The notes under the pieces were generated by a model. The model was not told the DNA's origin. It ran no database searches and saw nothing but the letters and a program-made list of their open reading frames with translations. 64,000 nucleotides of DNA from assembly GCA_964236105.1 (NCBI GenBank), contig CAXSBC010000003.1:62001-126000 (forward strand), given 5' to 3'. Shown here piece after piece: positions 8,254-17,123 of this stretch. Source of the DNA: Lichenicola sp964236105 (lineage in GTDB: Bacteria > Pseudomonadota > Alphaproteobacteria > Acetobacterales > Acetobacteraceae). Made by a program: the position numbers and the translations under genes. Position 1 is the first letter of the stretch; each line of letters starts with the position of its first letter.

Positions 8254-9339
8254 GTGACGATGCCTGTTGCCGAGCGCAGCCTGCTCTTGATCGGCGAGGA
8301 CGAGCCGGGATGCCGTTCGATGGCGCGAAGCCTGCGCCTGCTCTGCCCGGTCGAGACCCGCGCCCTGCGCGCGTCGGCCTCCCTGCCTAGGCTGGTGCCG
8401 ACGGCCGTCGTGATCAGCGGGATCGCGCTGAGCGGCGCGCAGAAGATCGCGCAGATCCGCCAGGCGCTGCGCCCGTTCCTGGAGCGCCGGGTGCCGGTTC
8501 TGTGCATCCTCGACGAGCCGTCGGATCGGGACGACATGCAGGCCCGCGTGGTGGGCGCCTCGGCGGTGCTGCCGTCGAGCGCTCCGATGCGCATGGTGGC
8601 CAACACCCTGCGCAGCCTGACCTCCGGCGGCTCGGAGTTCGCGGCGGCGGAGCGGGCGGAGGCGCTGGGAGCCGCGGTGCAGGATGTCGGCCTGGTCATC
8701 GCCGACCTGATGAACGCGGCGACGGCCGGCCAGGCGATCAGCGCCGCGGTGACCGCGGAAGCCTCGCGCCTGCTGCTGGAGACGATACGCAGCGTCGACA
8801 TCGAGCGCTGGATGACGACGGTCTCGACCGTCCATGACCAGACCTACCGGCACTGCATCCTGATGGCCGGCGTCACCGCCGCCTTCACCGTGTCGCTGGG
8901 CTTCAGGTCCGCCGATTGCGACCAGATGACCCATGCCGCGATGCTGCACGATGTCGGCAAGGCGCTGGTGCCGCTGGAGGTGCTGAACAAGCCGGACGTG
9001 CTCACGCCGGCCGAGATGGCGATCATGCGCCAGCATGCGGAGTGGGGCTACCAGCTGCTGAAGGAACAGGGCGACCACCATCCGACGACCCTGAGGGTCG
9101 CGCGTCATCATCACGAGTATCTCAACGGCAGCGGCTACCCGTCCGGGCTGGCGGGCGATGCGATCCCGGACGAGGTGCGGATCGCCACCCTGTGCGACGT
9201 GTTCGTGGCCCTGATCGAGCAACGGCCCTACCGGCCACCCTTGACCTCGCTGCAGGCCCTGGACGTCATGCTGGGCATGCAGGGCCAGCTTGATCTCGAC
9301 CTGCTGCGGCTGTTCCGGCGCCTGTTCGTGTCGGCATAG
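8254..9339 (+). CDS. HD-GYP phosphodiesterase with degenerate receiver-like domain
   Basis: A predicted cyclic-di-GMP phosphodiesterase. The C-terminal HD-GYP domain has the metal-binding HDVGK (about residues 232-236) and the HHHEYLNGSGYPSGL block with an intact GYP. The N-terminal 110 residues (SLLLIGEDEPGCRSMARSL, then TAVVISG) resemble a response-regulator receiver. The strand where the phospho-accepting Asp normally sits reads VVISG, so it probably cannot be phosphorylated. The GTG at 8254 has GGAG eight bases upstream and is preferred; a GTG at 8125 would add 43 residues without a clear ribosome site. Confidence 0.85.
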   Translation: MTMPVAERSLLLIGEDEPGCRSMARSLRLLCPVETRALRASASLPRLVPTAVVISGIALSGAQKIAQIRQALRPFLERRVPVLCILDEPSDRDDMQARVVGASAVLPSSAPMRMVANTLRSLTSGGSEFAAAERAEALGAAVQDVGLVIADLMNAATAGQAISAAVTAEASRLLLETIRSVDIERWMTTVSTVHDQTYRHCILMAGVTAAFTVSLGFRSADCDQMTHAAMLHDVGKALVPLEVLNKPDVLTPAEMAIMRQHAEWGYQLLKEQGDHHPTTLRVARHHHEYLNGSGYPSGLAGDAIPDEVRIATLCDVFVALIEQRPYRPPLTSLQALDVMLGMQGQLDLDLLRLFRRLFVSA

Positions 9340-9377
9340 ACCGGCGAGCCCGGTCTGCGGCGGCGTGATCGGCCGCG

Positions 9378-11477
9378 TCAGTCCGGCAGGCCGGCCAGTC
9401 TTCGCCAGCCCGGCTCGTCCAGCGTCTCGATGCCGAGCTCGACCGCCTTCTTGGCCTTGCTGCCGGCCTCGGCTCCCAGCACCACCAGATCGGTCTTCTT
9501 CGACACGCTGTCGGTCACCTTGGCGCCGAGCCGTTCGGCCATCGCCTTGGCTTCCGGGCGGGTCATGGTGGCGAGCGATCCGGTGAACACGATGGCCTTG
9601 CCGGCGAGCACGGCGCTGTCGGGCGCGTCCTCGTCCTGGATGGTGAGCTGGTCCGCCAGATCGTCCACCGCGTCGCGGTTGTGCGCCTCCAGGAAGAAGG
9701 TCGCGAGCTCGTCTGCGATCGCCTCGCCGATGCCGATGATGCTGCCGAGCGTCAGGCGCTCGTCCGAGCCGATGGTGGTGGCACGCTGCATCTGCGCCCG
9801 CCAGTTGCCGTAGGAGCCATAGTGCCGGGCCAGCAGCCGGGCGTTGCGCTCGCCGATGCGCCGGATGCCGAGCCCGAGGATGAAGCGGGGCAGCGCGATC
9901 CTGCGCCGCTCCTCGATCGCCCGCATCAGCCTGGCGATCGACACGTCCTTCCAGCCCTCGCGTCCCTCGAGCTGCGCCGGCCGGAGACGGAAGATGTCGG
10001 CCGGCCGGCTGATCAGGCTCGCCTCGTGGAACTCGGCGATGGATTTCTCGCCCAGCCCCTCGATGTCGAAGGCCAGCCGCGAGACCAGGTGGATCAGCCG
10101 CTCGACGGTCTGCGCCGGACAGATCAGGCCGCCGGTGCAGCGCACCACCACCTCGCCCTCCGGCCGCACCGCCGTCGAGCCGCAGGCCGGGCAGCGGTCG
10201 GGGAACAGGTAGGCCGGGCCGCGCTCGACGCCCTCCTCGGGAACCCGTCCCAGGATCTGCGGGATCACGTCGCCGGCCCGCTGCAGCTGCACCCGGTCGC
10301 CCGGCCTGACATCCTTGCGCGCGATCTCGTCGGCGTTATGCAGCGTCGCCCGCGTCACCAGCACGCCGCCGACATTGACCGGCTCCAGCACCGCGACCGG
10401 GGTCAGCGCGCCGGTGCGCCCGACCTGGATGCGGATCTCCTCCAGGCGCGTGACCGCCTGCTCGGCCGGGAACTTCCAGGCCACCGCCCAGCGCGGCGCC
10501 CGGCCGACGAAGCCGAGCCGCGTCTGCAGGGCGAGCGCGTCGATCTTGTAGACGACGCCGTCGATGTCGTACTCGAGCCCGGACCTCTGCAGCGCCAGCT
10601 CGGCCTGGAACCGTTCCGCCGCTTCCGCATTCTCCAGCACCTGCGACAGCGGGTTCACCTCGAAGCCCCACTCCCGCAGCCGCTGCAGATAGCCCGAATG
10701 GGTGTCCGACACCGGCGCGGCGGTGCGGCCCTGCGCGTAGGCGAACAGCGACAGCGGGCGACCCGCGGTGATCGCCGGATCGAGCTGCCTGAGCGATCCG
10801 GCGGCCGCGTTGCGCGGGTTGGCGAACAGACGCTGCCCGGCTTGCGCCTGGTGCGCGTTCAGCAGGAGGAAGTCGGCCTTGCGCAGGAACACCTCGCCGC
10901 GGATCTCGATCAGCGGGGGCGCGTCGCCGTGCAGCCGCGCGGGCAGGCCCTTCAGCGTGCGCAGGTTGTCGGTCACGTCCTCGCCGGTGGTGCCGTCGCC
11001 GCGCGTGGCGCCGCGCACGAACAGGCCGTTCTCGTAGGTCAGGCTGATCGACAGCCCGTCGATCTTCGGCTCGGCGACGACGCGAAGCGCGGTCTCGGCC
11101 TCGTCGCCGAGCCCCAGGAACCGACGCGCCCGGGCCGCGAAGGCGTCGAACTCGCTCCGGTCGAACACGTTCTCCAACGACAGCATCGGCACCAGATGAC
11201 GGTGCTTGGCAAAGCCGCCTTCCGGCGCCGCACCCACCCGCGCCGAGGGCGAGTCGGCCCGGACCAGTTGCGGAAACTGCCGCTCGATCGCCTCGTTGCG
11301 CCGGAACAGCGCGTCGTATTCAGCGTCCGGAACCTCCGGCGCGTCGGCCACGTGATAGGCATGTCCCAGCTGGGCGAGCAGGGCCGCCAGACGCGCCAGC
11401 TCGGCCGCCGCCTCGGTCTCGCTCAGCTCGTCCGGCTCGATATCGGCCGCGGCGCGGGCGGGCGGGGTCGCCGTCAC
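9378..11477 (-). CDS. ligA: NAD-dependent DNA ligase
   Basis: Seals nicks during replication and repair using NAD. The order of parts is an N-terminal Ia domain with YHVADAPEVPDAEYD, the adenylation domain with catalytic Lys138 in AEPKIDG, the OB fold, a four-Cys zinc finger (CPACGS and CTGGLICPAQ), helix-hairpin-helix repeats and a C-terminal BRCT domain (GKAIVFTGSL onward). The length of 699 residues is normal. It starts with GTG overlapping the recN stop (GTGA), so it is read with recN. Its 3' end faces the HD-GYP gene at a distance of 38 bases. Confidence 0.96.
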   Translation of the reverse strand: MTATPPARAAADIEPDELSETEAAAELARLAALLAQLGHAYHVADAPEVPDAEYDALFRRNEAIERQFPQLVRADSPSARVGAAPEGGFAKHRHLVPMLSLENVFDRSEFDAFAARARRFLGLGDEAETALRVVAEPKIDGLSISLTYENGLFVRGATRGDGTTGEDVTDNLRTLKGLPARLHGDAPPLIEIRGEVFLRKADFLLLNAHQAQAGQRLFANPRNAAAGSLRQLDPAITAGRPLSLFAYAQGRTAAPVSDTHSGYLQRLREWGFEVNPLSQVLENAEAAERFQAELALQRSGLEYDIDGVVYKIDALALQTRLGFVGRAPRWAVAWKFPAEQAVTRLEEIRIQVGRTGALTPVAVLEPVNVGGVLVTRATLHNADEIARKDVRPGDRVQLQRAGDVIPQILGRVPEEGVERGPAYLFPDRCPACGSTAVRPEGEVVVRCTGGLICPAQTVERLIHLVSRLAFDIEGLGEKSIAEFHEASLISRPADIFRLRPAQLEGREGWKDVSIARLMRAIEERRRIALPRFILGLGIRRIGERNARLLARHYGSYGNWRAQMQRATTIGSDERLTLGSIIGIGEAIADELATFFLEAHNRDAVDDLADQLTIQDEDAPDSAVLAGKAIVFTGSLATMTRPEAKAMAERLGAKVTDSVSKKTDLVVLGAEAGSKAKKAVELGIETLDEPGWRRLAGLPD

Positions 11478-13204
11478 GCGATCCCGAGTAGGCTGTCCGC
11501 CGCCGCCCGCGCGGCCTCGGTGATGGTCTCGCCTGCGAGCATGCGGGCGATCTCCTCGCGCCTGGCCTTGCCGTCGAGCGGCTCGGCGCGTGTCTCGGTG
11601 CGGTCCCGGCTCGCGGTCTTGAGGATGCGCAGGTGGTTGTCGCCGCGTGCGGCGACCTGCGGGCTGTGCGTCACCACCAGCACCTGCACGTCGTCGGCCA
11701 CGCGCGCCAGCCGCTCGCCGATCGAGGCCGCGGTGGCGCCGCCGACGCCGGAATCGACCTCGTCGAACACCAGGGTCGAGATCGCCGAACGTCCCGCCAG
11801 CACCACCTTGAGCGCCAGCATCAGCCGCGACAGCTCGCCGCCGGATGCCACCTTGGCCAGCGCTCCCGGCGGCTGGCCCGGGTTGGCTGCGATCAGGAAC
11901 GAGGCCTGCTCCATGCCGCGCGCGGTCCAGCTCTCGGGCTTCAGCGCCTCGAGCGATACGATGAAGCGCGCACGTTCGAGCCGCAGCGGCCGCAGCTCGG
12001 CCATCACCGCCGCCTCCAGACGCTTGGCCGAGGCGGTCCGGGCGGCGGTGAGGGCGGCACCCTCGGTCTCGAAGGCCGCGCGAGCCTCCGAGACCGCGTG
12101 CTCCAGGGCGGCGATCCGCACCTGGCCGCTATCCAGCGCCTCAAGCCGCTGCCGCAGGCTGGCCAGCAGGGCCGGCAGCTCGATGACGGCGACGCCGTGC
12201 TTGCGGGCGCTGGCGCGCAGCCCGAACAGCCGTTCCTCGGTCTGCTCCAGCAGCTTCGGGTCGCCATCCTGGTCGGATGCCAGTCGCGACAGCATCCCCT
12301 CCGCGTCGGACAGCGCCGCCTCCGCCTGGTCGAGCGCGTCGAGGGCCGCCTGGGCGCGGGCCTGCGGCGCCTCGCCTGCCTCCGGACCCGCCGCGTCGTC
12401 GCTGCCAGGTGCCGGCAGCAGCCGCTGCAGCGCCCGGCTGGCGGCCCTGAGCGCGGCGCCGGGGCCGCTGTTGCGCCGGTCGCGCGGGGTCAGCTCGGCG
12501 AGTGCCGCGGCGATCGCCTCGGCCCGGCGCTCGCCCTGCTGCAGCGACTGGCGGATGCCGGCGAGCTGGGCCTCCTCGTCCTGCTGCGGATTCAGCGTCG
12601 TCAGGTCCTGCACCGACTGCCGCAGCCAGTCCTCCTCCCGCGCCGCCTCCTCGACCCGCGCGCGCGCCTCCGTCAGCGCGGTGCGGGCGGTGAGCCAGGC
12701 GCGATGCCGGGCCTGCACCGCCTCGCGCAGCACCGGCTTGACGCCGAACGCGTCCAGCAGGTCCAGATGCGTCGCCTGGTCGGCCAGCCCCATCTGCTCG
12801 TGCTGGCCCTGGATCTCGACCAGCAGCGCGCCGACCCGCCGCAGCAGCGCGATGCCGACCGGCTGGTCGTTCACCGTGGCGCGCGAGCGGCCGTCGCGGG
12901 TGACGATCCGCCGCAGCACGACCGACTCGCCCGCCTCCTGGCCGATGCCCTGGTCGGCCAGCAGCGCATGTAGCGGGTGGCCGCCGCCGATCTCGAAGCT
13001 GGCGCTGACGCTGGCCTGCTCGGCGCCGGCCCTGACCAGGCCGCCGGCCGACCGCTCGCCGAGTGCGAGCCCCAGGCTGTCGAGCAGGATCGACTTGCCG
13101 GCGCCGGTCTCGCCGGTGAGCACGGTCAGGCCCCTGTGCAGCGCGAGGTCGAGCCGCTCGATCAGCACCACGTCGCGGATCGAGATCTGGGTCAGCATGG
13201 CCAC
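11474..13204 (-). CDS. recN: DNA repair protein RecN
   Basis: An SMC-like ATPase that acts early in double-strand break repair. The Walker A motif GETGAGKS is at residues 31-38. A long Ala/Leu/Arg/Glu-rich coiled-coil region fills the middle, and the C-terminal half has the ABC signature ASGGELSRLMLAL and Walker B LVFDEVDSGVGG. The length of 576 residues is normal. An alternative ATG two codons downstream matches the common start MLTQISI. It sits between bamD and ligA, an order frequent in alphaproteobacteria. Confidence 0.96.
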   Translation of the reverse strand: MAMLTQISIRDVVLIERLDLALHRGLTVLTGETGAGKSILLDSLGLALGERSAGGLVRAGAEQASVSASFEIGGGHPLHALLADQGIGQEAGESVVLRRIVTRDGRSRATVNDQPVGIALLRRVGALLVEIQGQHEQMGLADQATHLDLLDAFGVKPVLREAVQARHRAWLTARTALTEARARVEEAAREEDWLRQSVQDLTTLNPQQDEEAQLAGIRQSLQQGERRAEAIAAALAELTPRDRRNSGPGAALRAASRALQRLLPAPGSDDAAGPEAGEAPQARAQAALDALDQAEAALSDAEGMLSRLASDQDGDPKLLEQTEERLFGLRASARKHGVAVIELPALLASLRQRLEALDSGQVRIAALEHAVSEARAAFETEGAALTAARTASAKRLEAAVMAELRPLRLERARFIVSLEALKPESWTARGMEQASFLIAANPGQPPGALAKVASGGELSRLMLALKVVLAGRSAISTLVFDEVDSGVGGATAASIGERLARVADDVQVLVVTHSPQVAARGDNHLRILKTASRDRTETRAEPLDGKARREEIARMLAGETITEAARAAADSLLGIA

Positions 13205-13252
13205 AAGATGGGTGTCCTGGACGCGGGTTCGAGGCCCGCGTCGGGACGAGCG

Positions 13253-14140
13253 TCAGAAGACGGAATGAAAGGCGCGCCCGAAGAAGCCGCGCTGCGCCGC
13301 CGGCGCCGGCGGCTGACCGGGCACGGCATCCGGGCTGAGCGCGCCGGCCGAGCGCAGGTCGGCATAGCTGTCCTGATACCAGGAGCTGCCCGGGTAGTTG
13401 TAGCCGAGCACCGAGGCGGTCCGGCGGGCCTGGTCGGTGAGGCCGAGCTTCAGATACACCTCGACCAGCCGGTGCAGCGCCTCGGCGGCGTGGTTGGTGG
13501 TCTGGAAGTCCTGCACGACGCGCTGGTAGCGGTTGATCGCCGCCTCGTAATAATGCTGCGTCTCGTAGTAGCGGCCGACCAGCATCTCCTTGCCGGCGAG
13601 GTGGTCGCGACAGAGATCGATCTTCAGCCGCGCGTCGCGGGCATAGGCGGTGTCGGGGAAGCGGGTGACGACGTCCTGCAGCGCGTTCATCGCCTGCACG
13701 GTGCCCTGCTGGTCGCGCTGGATGTCGGCGATCTGCTCGTAGTAGCACAGCGCCCGCAGGTAGTAGGCGTAGGCCGCGTCCTGGCTGGTCGGATGCAGCT
13801 GCAGGAAGCGGTCGATCTGCGACACCGCGTCCGGATAGCTGTCCTGCAGGTAGTAGGCATAGCCTTCCATCAGCTGCGCGTTCGCCGTGTAGCCGGAATA
13901 CGGGTAGTTCTGCTGGATGGTCTCGAACTGGGTGACGGCGAGCTTGTAGCGGCCGCCATGCAGGGCATCGATGCCGTTGTTGTAGAGCCCCTCAGGCGTC
14001 TGCGGCACCGTCTCGGCGACCGGCGCCGGCTTGGAGTCCGAGAACGGGTTCAGGCTGTCGAGAGTCGCGCATCCACCCAGCAACGACAGCGCCAACGGAA
14101 CCGGAACCAGGCGGGAAAGGCGCGACGTGAGGGACGACAT
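13253..14140 (-). CDS. bamD: Outer membrane assembly lipoprotein BamD (ComL)
   Basis: An essential lipoprotein of the BAM complex that folds beta-barrel proteins into the outer membrane. A signal peptide ends at a lipobox before Cys24 (LLGGC). The mature protein is made of TPR-like repeats, with typical stretches LYNNGIDALHGGRYKLAVTQFE and YYLRALCYYEQIADIQRDQ shortened here to fit: YNNGIDALHGGRY and YYEQIADIQRDQ. It is 295 residues long with a Pro/Ala-rich tail ending in FGRAFHSVF. It lies 95 bases downstream of lpxC on the same strand. Confidence 0.93.
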   Translation of the reverse strand: MSSLTSRLSRLVPVPLALSLLGGCATLDSLNPFSDSKPAPVAETVPQTPEGLYNNGIDALHGGRYKLAVTQFETIQQNYPYSGYTANAQLMEGYAYYLQDSYPDAVSQIDRFLQLHPTSQDAAYAYYLRALCYYEQIADIQRDQQGTVQAMNALQDVVTRFPDTAYARDARLKIDLCRDHLAGKEMLVGRYYETQHYYEAAINRYQRVVQDFQTTNHAAEALHRLVEVYLKLGLTDQARRTASVLGYNYPGSSWYQDSYADLRSAGALSPDAVPGQPPAPAAQRGFFGRAFHSVF

Positions 14141-14235
14141 TGACCTGCCGGAGCTTCAGTGGGGACCGCCTTATACCATGCGGTCGTGGCGGGAGAAGCC
14201 GTCCCCGGACCGGCGGTGTCAAGCGACGACGGCGC

Positions 14236-15237
14236 TCAGGCAGCGGCCTGCGTCGGCGACGACCGGCCGGACAGGCGCCAGGCGGACGGATCGGCCAGCA
14301 GCCTGCGCAGCAGCCGGTTGTTCAGCCCGTGACCGGAACGATGTCCGACGAAGGCGCCGCGCAGCGGATGGCCGGCCATGGCGAGGTCGCCCACCGCATC
14401 CAGCATCTTGTGGCGCACGAACTCGTCGGGGCGACGCAGGCCGGCCGGGTTCAGCACGCTGGCGCCGTCGACCACCACCGCGTTGTCGAGCGAGCCGCCC
14501 TGGGCGAGCCCCGCCGACCGCATCGCCTCGATCTCCTGGCGCAGGGTGAAGGTGCGGCAGTCGGCCAGTTCCTGGCGGAAGCCGTCCTCGCTCAGCCGCA
14601 TGGTGTAGGCCTGCCGACCGATCGCGGCGGCGTTGAAATCGATCGACAGCGACAGCGACAGCCCCGGCGCATGCGATGGGCGCAGCTCCGCGAAGCCGCC
14701 GCCATCCTCGACGCGCACCCGCTTCAGCACCTCGATGGTGACGCGGGCCGCCGACTGCTCGACGCGCCCCGCGCATTCGATCAGGAACAGGAACGGGGCG
14801 CTGCTGCCGTCCAGAACCGGCACCTCGGGCCCGTCGAGCTCGACGATCGCGTTGTTGATCCCGCAGGCCGAGAGGGCCGCCATCACATGCTCGACGGTGG
14901 CGATCCGCGCCTGCGGGTGTGCCGCCGGCGCCAGCACCGTGCAGAGCCGCGTGTCGACCACATGGTCGAACCGGGCCGGCATCTCGACTCCGAGATCGAC
15001 CCGGCGGAAGACGATGCCGGTATTCTCCTCGGCCGGGCGCAGGGTGAGCGTGGCGCGCAGGCCGCCATGCAGGCCGACGCCGGTGCAGTCGATGGCGTTG
15101 CGCAACGTGGTCTGGCGTATGTGGCGATCGGGCACGGCGGGCAGGTCGGCAACCGCCCGAATGGCAGGCAGGACGACGGCGGCATGATCCGGCTCGTGCT
15201 CGATCTGGAAACTCAAGCCGCCGGACATGCCGTCCAT
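14236..15237 (-). CDS. lpxC: UDP-3-O-acyl-N-acetylglucosamine deacetylase
   Basis: A Zn-dependent deacetylase that commits UDP-(3-O-acyl)-GlcNAc to lipid A synthesis. Metal ligands His117 (TVEHVMAAL), His276 and Asp280 (FVRHKMLDAVGD) and the catalytic His303 (HRSGHGLNN) keep the spacing of the E. coli enzyme. The chosen ATG gives about 38 more N-terminal residues than E. coli LpxC. An in-frame GTG at 15132 would give a length close to E. coli but has no obvious ribosome site. It follows ftsZ after about 208 bases containing an AT-rich stretch, so it may have its own promoter. Confidence 0.95.
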   Translation of the reverse strand: MDGMSGGLSFQIEHEPDHAAVVLPAIRAVADLPAVPDRHIRQTTLRNAIDCTGVGLHGGLRATLTLRPAEENTGIVFRRVDLGVEMPARFDHVVDTRLCTVLAPAAHPQARIATVEHVMAALSACGINNAIVELDGPEVPVLDGSSAPFLFLIECAGRVEQSAARVTIEVLKRVRVEDGGGFAELRPSHAPGLSLSLSIDFNAAAIGRQAYTMRLSEDGFRQELADCRTFTLRQEIEAMRSAGLAQGGSLDNAVVVDGASVLNPAGLRRPDEFVRHKMLDAVGDLAMAGHPLRGAFVGHRSGHGLNNRLLRRLLADPSAWRLSGRSSPTQAAA

Positions 15238-15386
15238 CTGCTACCCCTGCACCGTGCCGACCGCCGGGGAGCCGACAGTGGTGAGCATCAGCTGTAGGCC
15301 GTCGCCCCTGCTTCGGCCAGTCAATGTTTATTGCTGAGTATTTCCTTATAAAACGTTGTTTCTAAACAGATTCTTAAGAGTTGACC

Positions 15387-15417
15387 CGGTGCCGCCGCTC
15401 AGTCCGGGGCGGCACCG
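15387..15417 (-). terminator. Possible hairpin terminator after ftsZ
   Basis: A perfect 10-base inverted repeat (CGGTGCCGCC and its complement) with an 11-base loop starts 29 bases past the ftsZ stop. On the minus strand it is not followed directly by a T-run; the AT-rich part (about 15320-15380) comes afterwards. The hairpin could slow or end transcription before lpxC, or be an RNA-stability stem. No matching -10/-35 pair for lpxC is convincing in the remaining bases. Confidence 0.4.
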
Positions 15418-15445
15418 CAGACCGCTGCCGGGCGATGGCCGGGGA

Positions 15446-17038
15446 TCAGGACGACTGCCGGCGCAGGAAGGCCGGGATATCCAGCCCGACCTCCTCGCCG
15501 ACCGCCGGCCGCACGGTGGCGGACGGCTCGGCTTCCAGCGACGGCTCGGCCCGCGACGGTGCCGCCGCCGGCTGGGCGGGCGCGGCGCGACCCCGCAGCA
15601 CGCCGGTGACGATCCCGAACAGGCTGCGCGACGGTGCCGCGGGCGCCGGCTCCGGCTGGCGCGGCGGCTCGGAGAACAGCCCGCCGCGGCTGGAGATGGC
15701 CCGCGCGTTCGGCAGCTGATGCGGCAGCGCGTGCGCCGGCGGCGCATGGGTGCCGGCCTCGACCGCGTAGTGCGGCGCGGACGGCCGCAGCGCGCCGATC
15801 GTCGTGGCGGCCGCGACCGGGGCCGCCTGCATCGTCTGCGCGGCTGCCGGGGCAAGCGCCGGGGCGGGCGCCTGGCTGGGGACGGCCGGTTCGGCGGCGT
15901 AGGAGGTCGCGTGCGAGGCGGATGGCAGCTGGTTCAGCACCGGCGCGCCGATCGGGCCGGTATGGACCGGCTGATGACCAGCCTGCTCCGGCTGGGTGCT
16001 CATCGCCTGCACCGGCATGGAGCCGCCGCCGATGGCGACCAGCCGCGGACGCTCGGCATGGGCGACCGGCGTGTCGATCCCGGTCGCGACCACCGAGACG
16101 CGGATGCGGCCGGACAGGTTGTCGTCAATCGCCGAGCCGAAGATGATGTTGGCGTCCTCGGCGACCTCCTCGCGGATGCGGTTGGCCGCCTGGTCGACCT
16201 CGAACAGCGTCATGTCGTCGCCGCCGGTGATGTTGATCAGCAGGCCGCGCGCGCCTGCCATGGAGGTGTCCTCGAGCAGCGGATTGGAGATCGCGGCCTC
16301 GGCCGCGCGGATGGCGCGGTTCTCGCCGTCCGCCTCGCCGGTGCCCATCATCGCCTTGCCCATCTCGGCCATGACGGTGCGGATGTCGGCGAAGTCGAGA
16401 TTGACCAGCCCGGGCGCCACCATCAGGTCGGTCACGCCGCGCACGCCCATGTAGAGCACGTGGTCGGCCATCTTGAACGCCTCCTTCCAGCCGGTGCGCT
16501 CGTTGGCCAGACGGAACAGGTTCTGGTTCGGGATCACGATCAGCGTGTCGACGAACTGCTGCAGCTCGGTGATGCCGGCATCGGCCGCCTTGGCCCGGCG
16601 CGCGCCCTCGAAGGTGAACGGCTTGGTCACCACGCCGACGGTCAGGATGCCGCGCTCGCGCGCCATGCGGGCGATCACCGGCGCCGCCCCCGTGCCGGTG
16701 CCGCCGCCCATGCCGGCGGTGATGAACACCATGTGCGCGCCATCCATGTGGCGGGCGAGCTCGTCGGCCGCCTCCTCGGCGGCGGCGCGGCCGATCTCGG
16801 GCTTGGCGCCGGCGCCGAGTCCCTGGGTCAGATGCGGCCCGAGCTGGATGCGCCGGTCGGCGCGGCTGTGGGTGAGCTGCTGCGCGTCGGTGTTGGCGAC
16901 CACGAACTCCACGCCGGCGAGCTGGAGCTGGATCATGTTGTCGACGGCGTTGGTGCCGCCGCCGCCCACGCCGATGACCGTGATCCGCGGGGTGAAGTCG
17001 GAATAGGTCTGCTGCGGAATGGTCAGGTTGAGGGTCAT
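15446..17038 (-). CDS. ftsZ: Cell division GTPase FtsZ
   Basis: The tubulin-like GTPase that forms the division ring. The tubulin signature GGGTGTG is at residues 111-117 and the N-terminal GVGGGGTNAVDNM is near residue 23. After the GTPase core (to about 320) comes a Pro/Ala-rich, low-complexity linker of about 190 residues. The conserved C-terminal peptide IPAFLRRQSS, which docks FtsA and other partners, ends the protein. The 530-residue length reflects the long linker, as in other alphaproteobacteria. The ATG is preceded by GGGAG seven bases upstream. Eighty-five bases separate it from ftsA, the largest gap in the mra-fts run. Confidence 0.97.
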   Translation of the reverse strand: MTLNLTIPQQTYSDFTPRITVIGVGGGGTNAVDNMIQLQLAGVEFVVANTDAQQLTHSRADRRIQLGPHLTQGLGAGAKPEIGRAAAEEAADELARHMDGAHMVFITAGMGGGTGTGAAPVIARMARERGILTVGVVTKPFTFEGARRAKAADAGITELQQFVDTLIVIPNQNLFRLANERTGWKEAFKMADHVLYMGVRGVTDLMVAPGLVNLDFADIRTVMAEMGKAMMGTGEADGENRAIRAAEAAISNPLLEDTSMAGARGLLINITGGDDMTLFEVDQAANRIREEVAEDANIIFGSAIDDNLSGRIRVSVVATGIDTPVAHAERPRLVAIGGGSMPVQAMSTQPEQAGHQPVHTGPIGAPVLNQLPSASHATSYAAEPAVPSQAPAPALAPAAAQTMQAAPVAAATTIGALRPSAPHYAVEAGTHAPPAHALPHQLPNARAISSRGGLFSEPPRQPEPAPAAPSRSLFGIVTGVLRGRAAPAQPAAAPSRAEPSLEAEPSATVRPAVGEEVGLDIPAFLRRQSS

Positions 17039-17123
17039 GCGCGGTCTCCCGGGGTTCTGGAGGCTGGGTGGGCGGCCGGCGTCGGCCATCGGGGTTTGGG
17101 GATCGGAACGGGTCGCGTCCTCA

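Noticed and set aside
9681..13268. Very long open frame of about 1195 codons on the plus strand across ligA and recN
   Set aside because: It is the mirror of two well-conserved minus-strand genes in GC-rich DNA. Its product is Arg/Gln-rich with no domain and no ribosome site.
14170..14222. TTGACA (14217-14222) and TATAAG (14170-14175) on the minus strand before bamD as a promoter
   Set aside because: The boxes are 41 bases apart, far beyond the 16-18 that polymerase needs, and neither has a good partner at the right distance.
15381..15386. TTGACC on the plus strand near the ftsZ-lpxC gap as a promoter
   Set aside because: There is no plus-strand gene downstream for it to serve, and no -10 follows.
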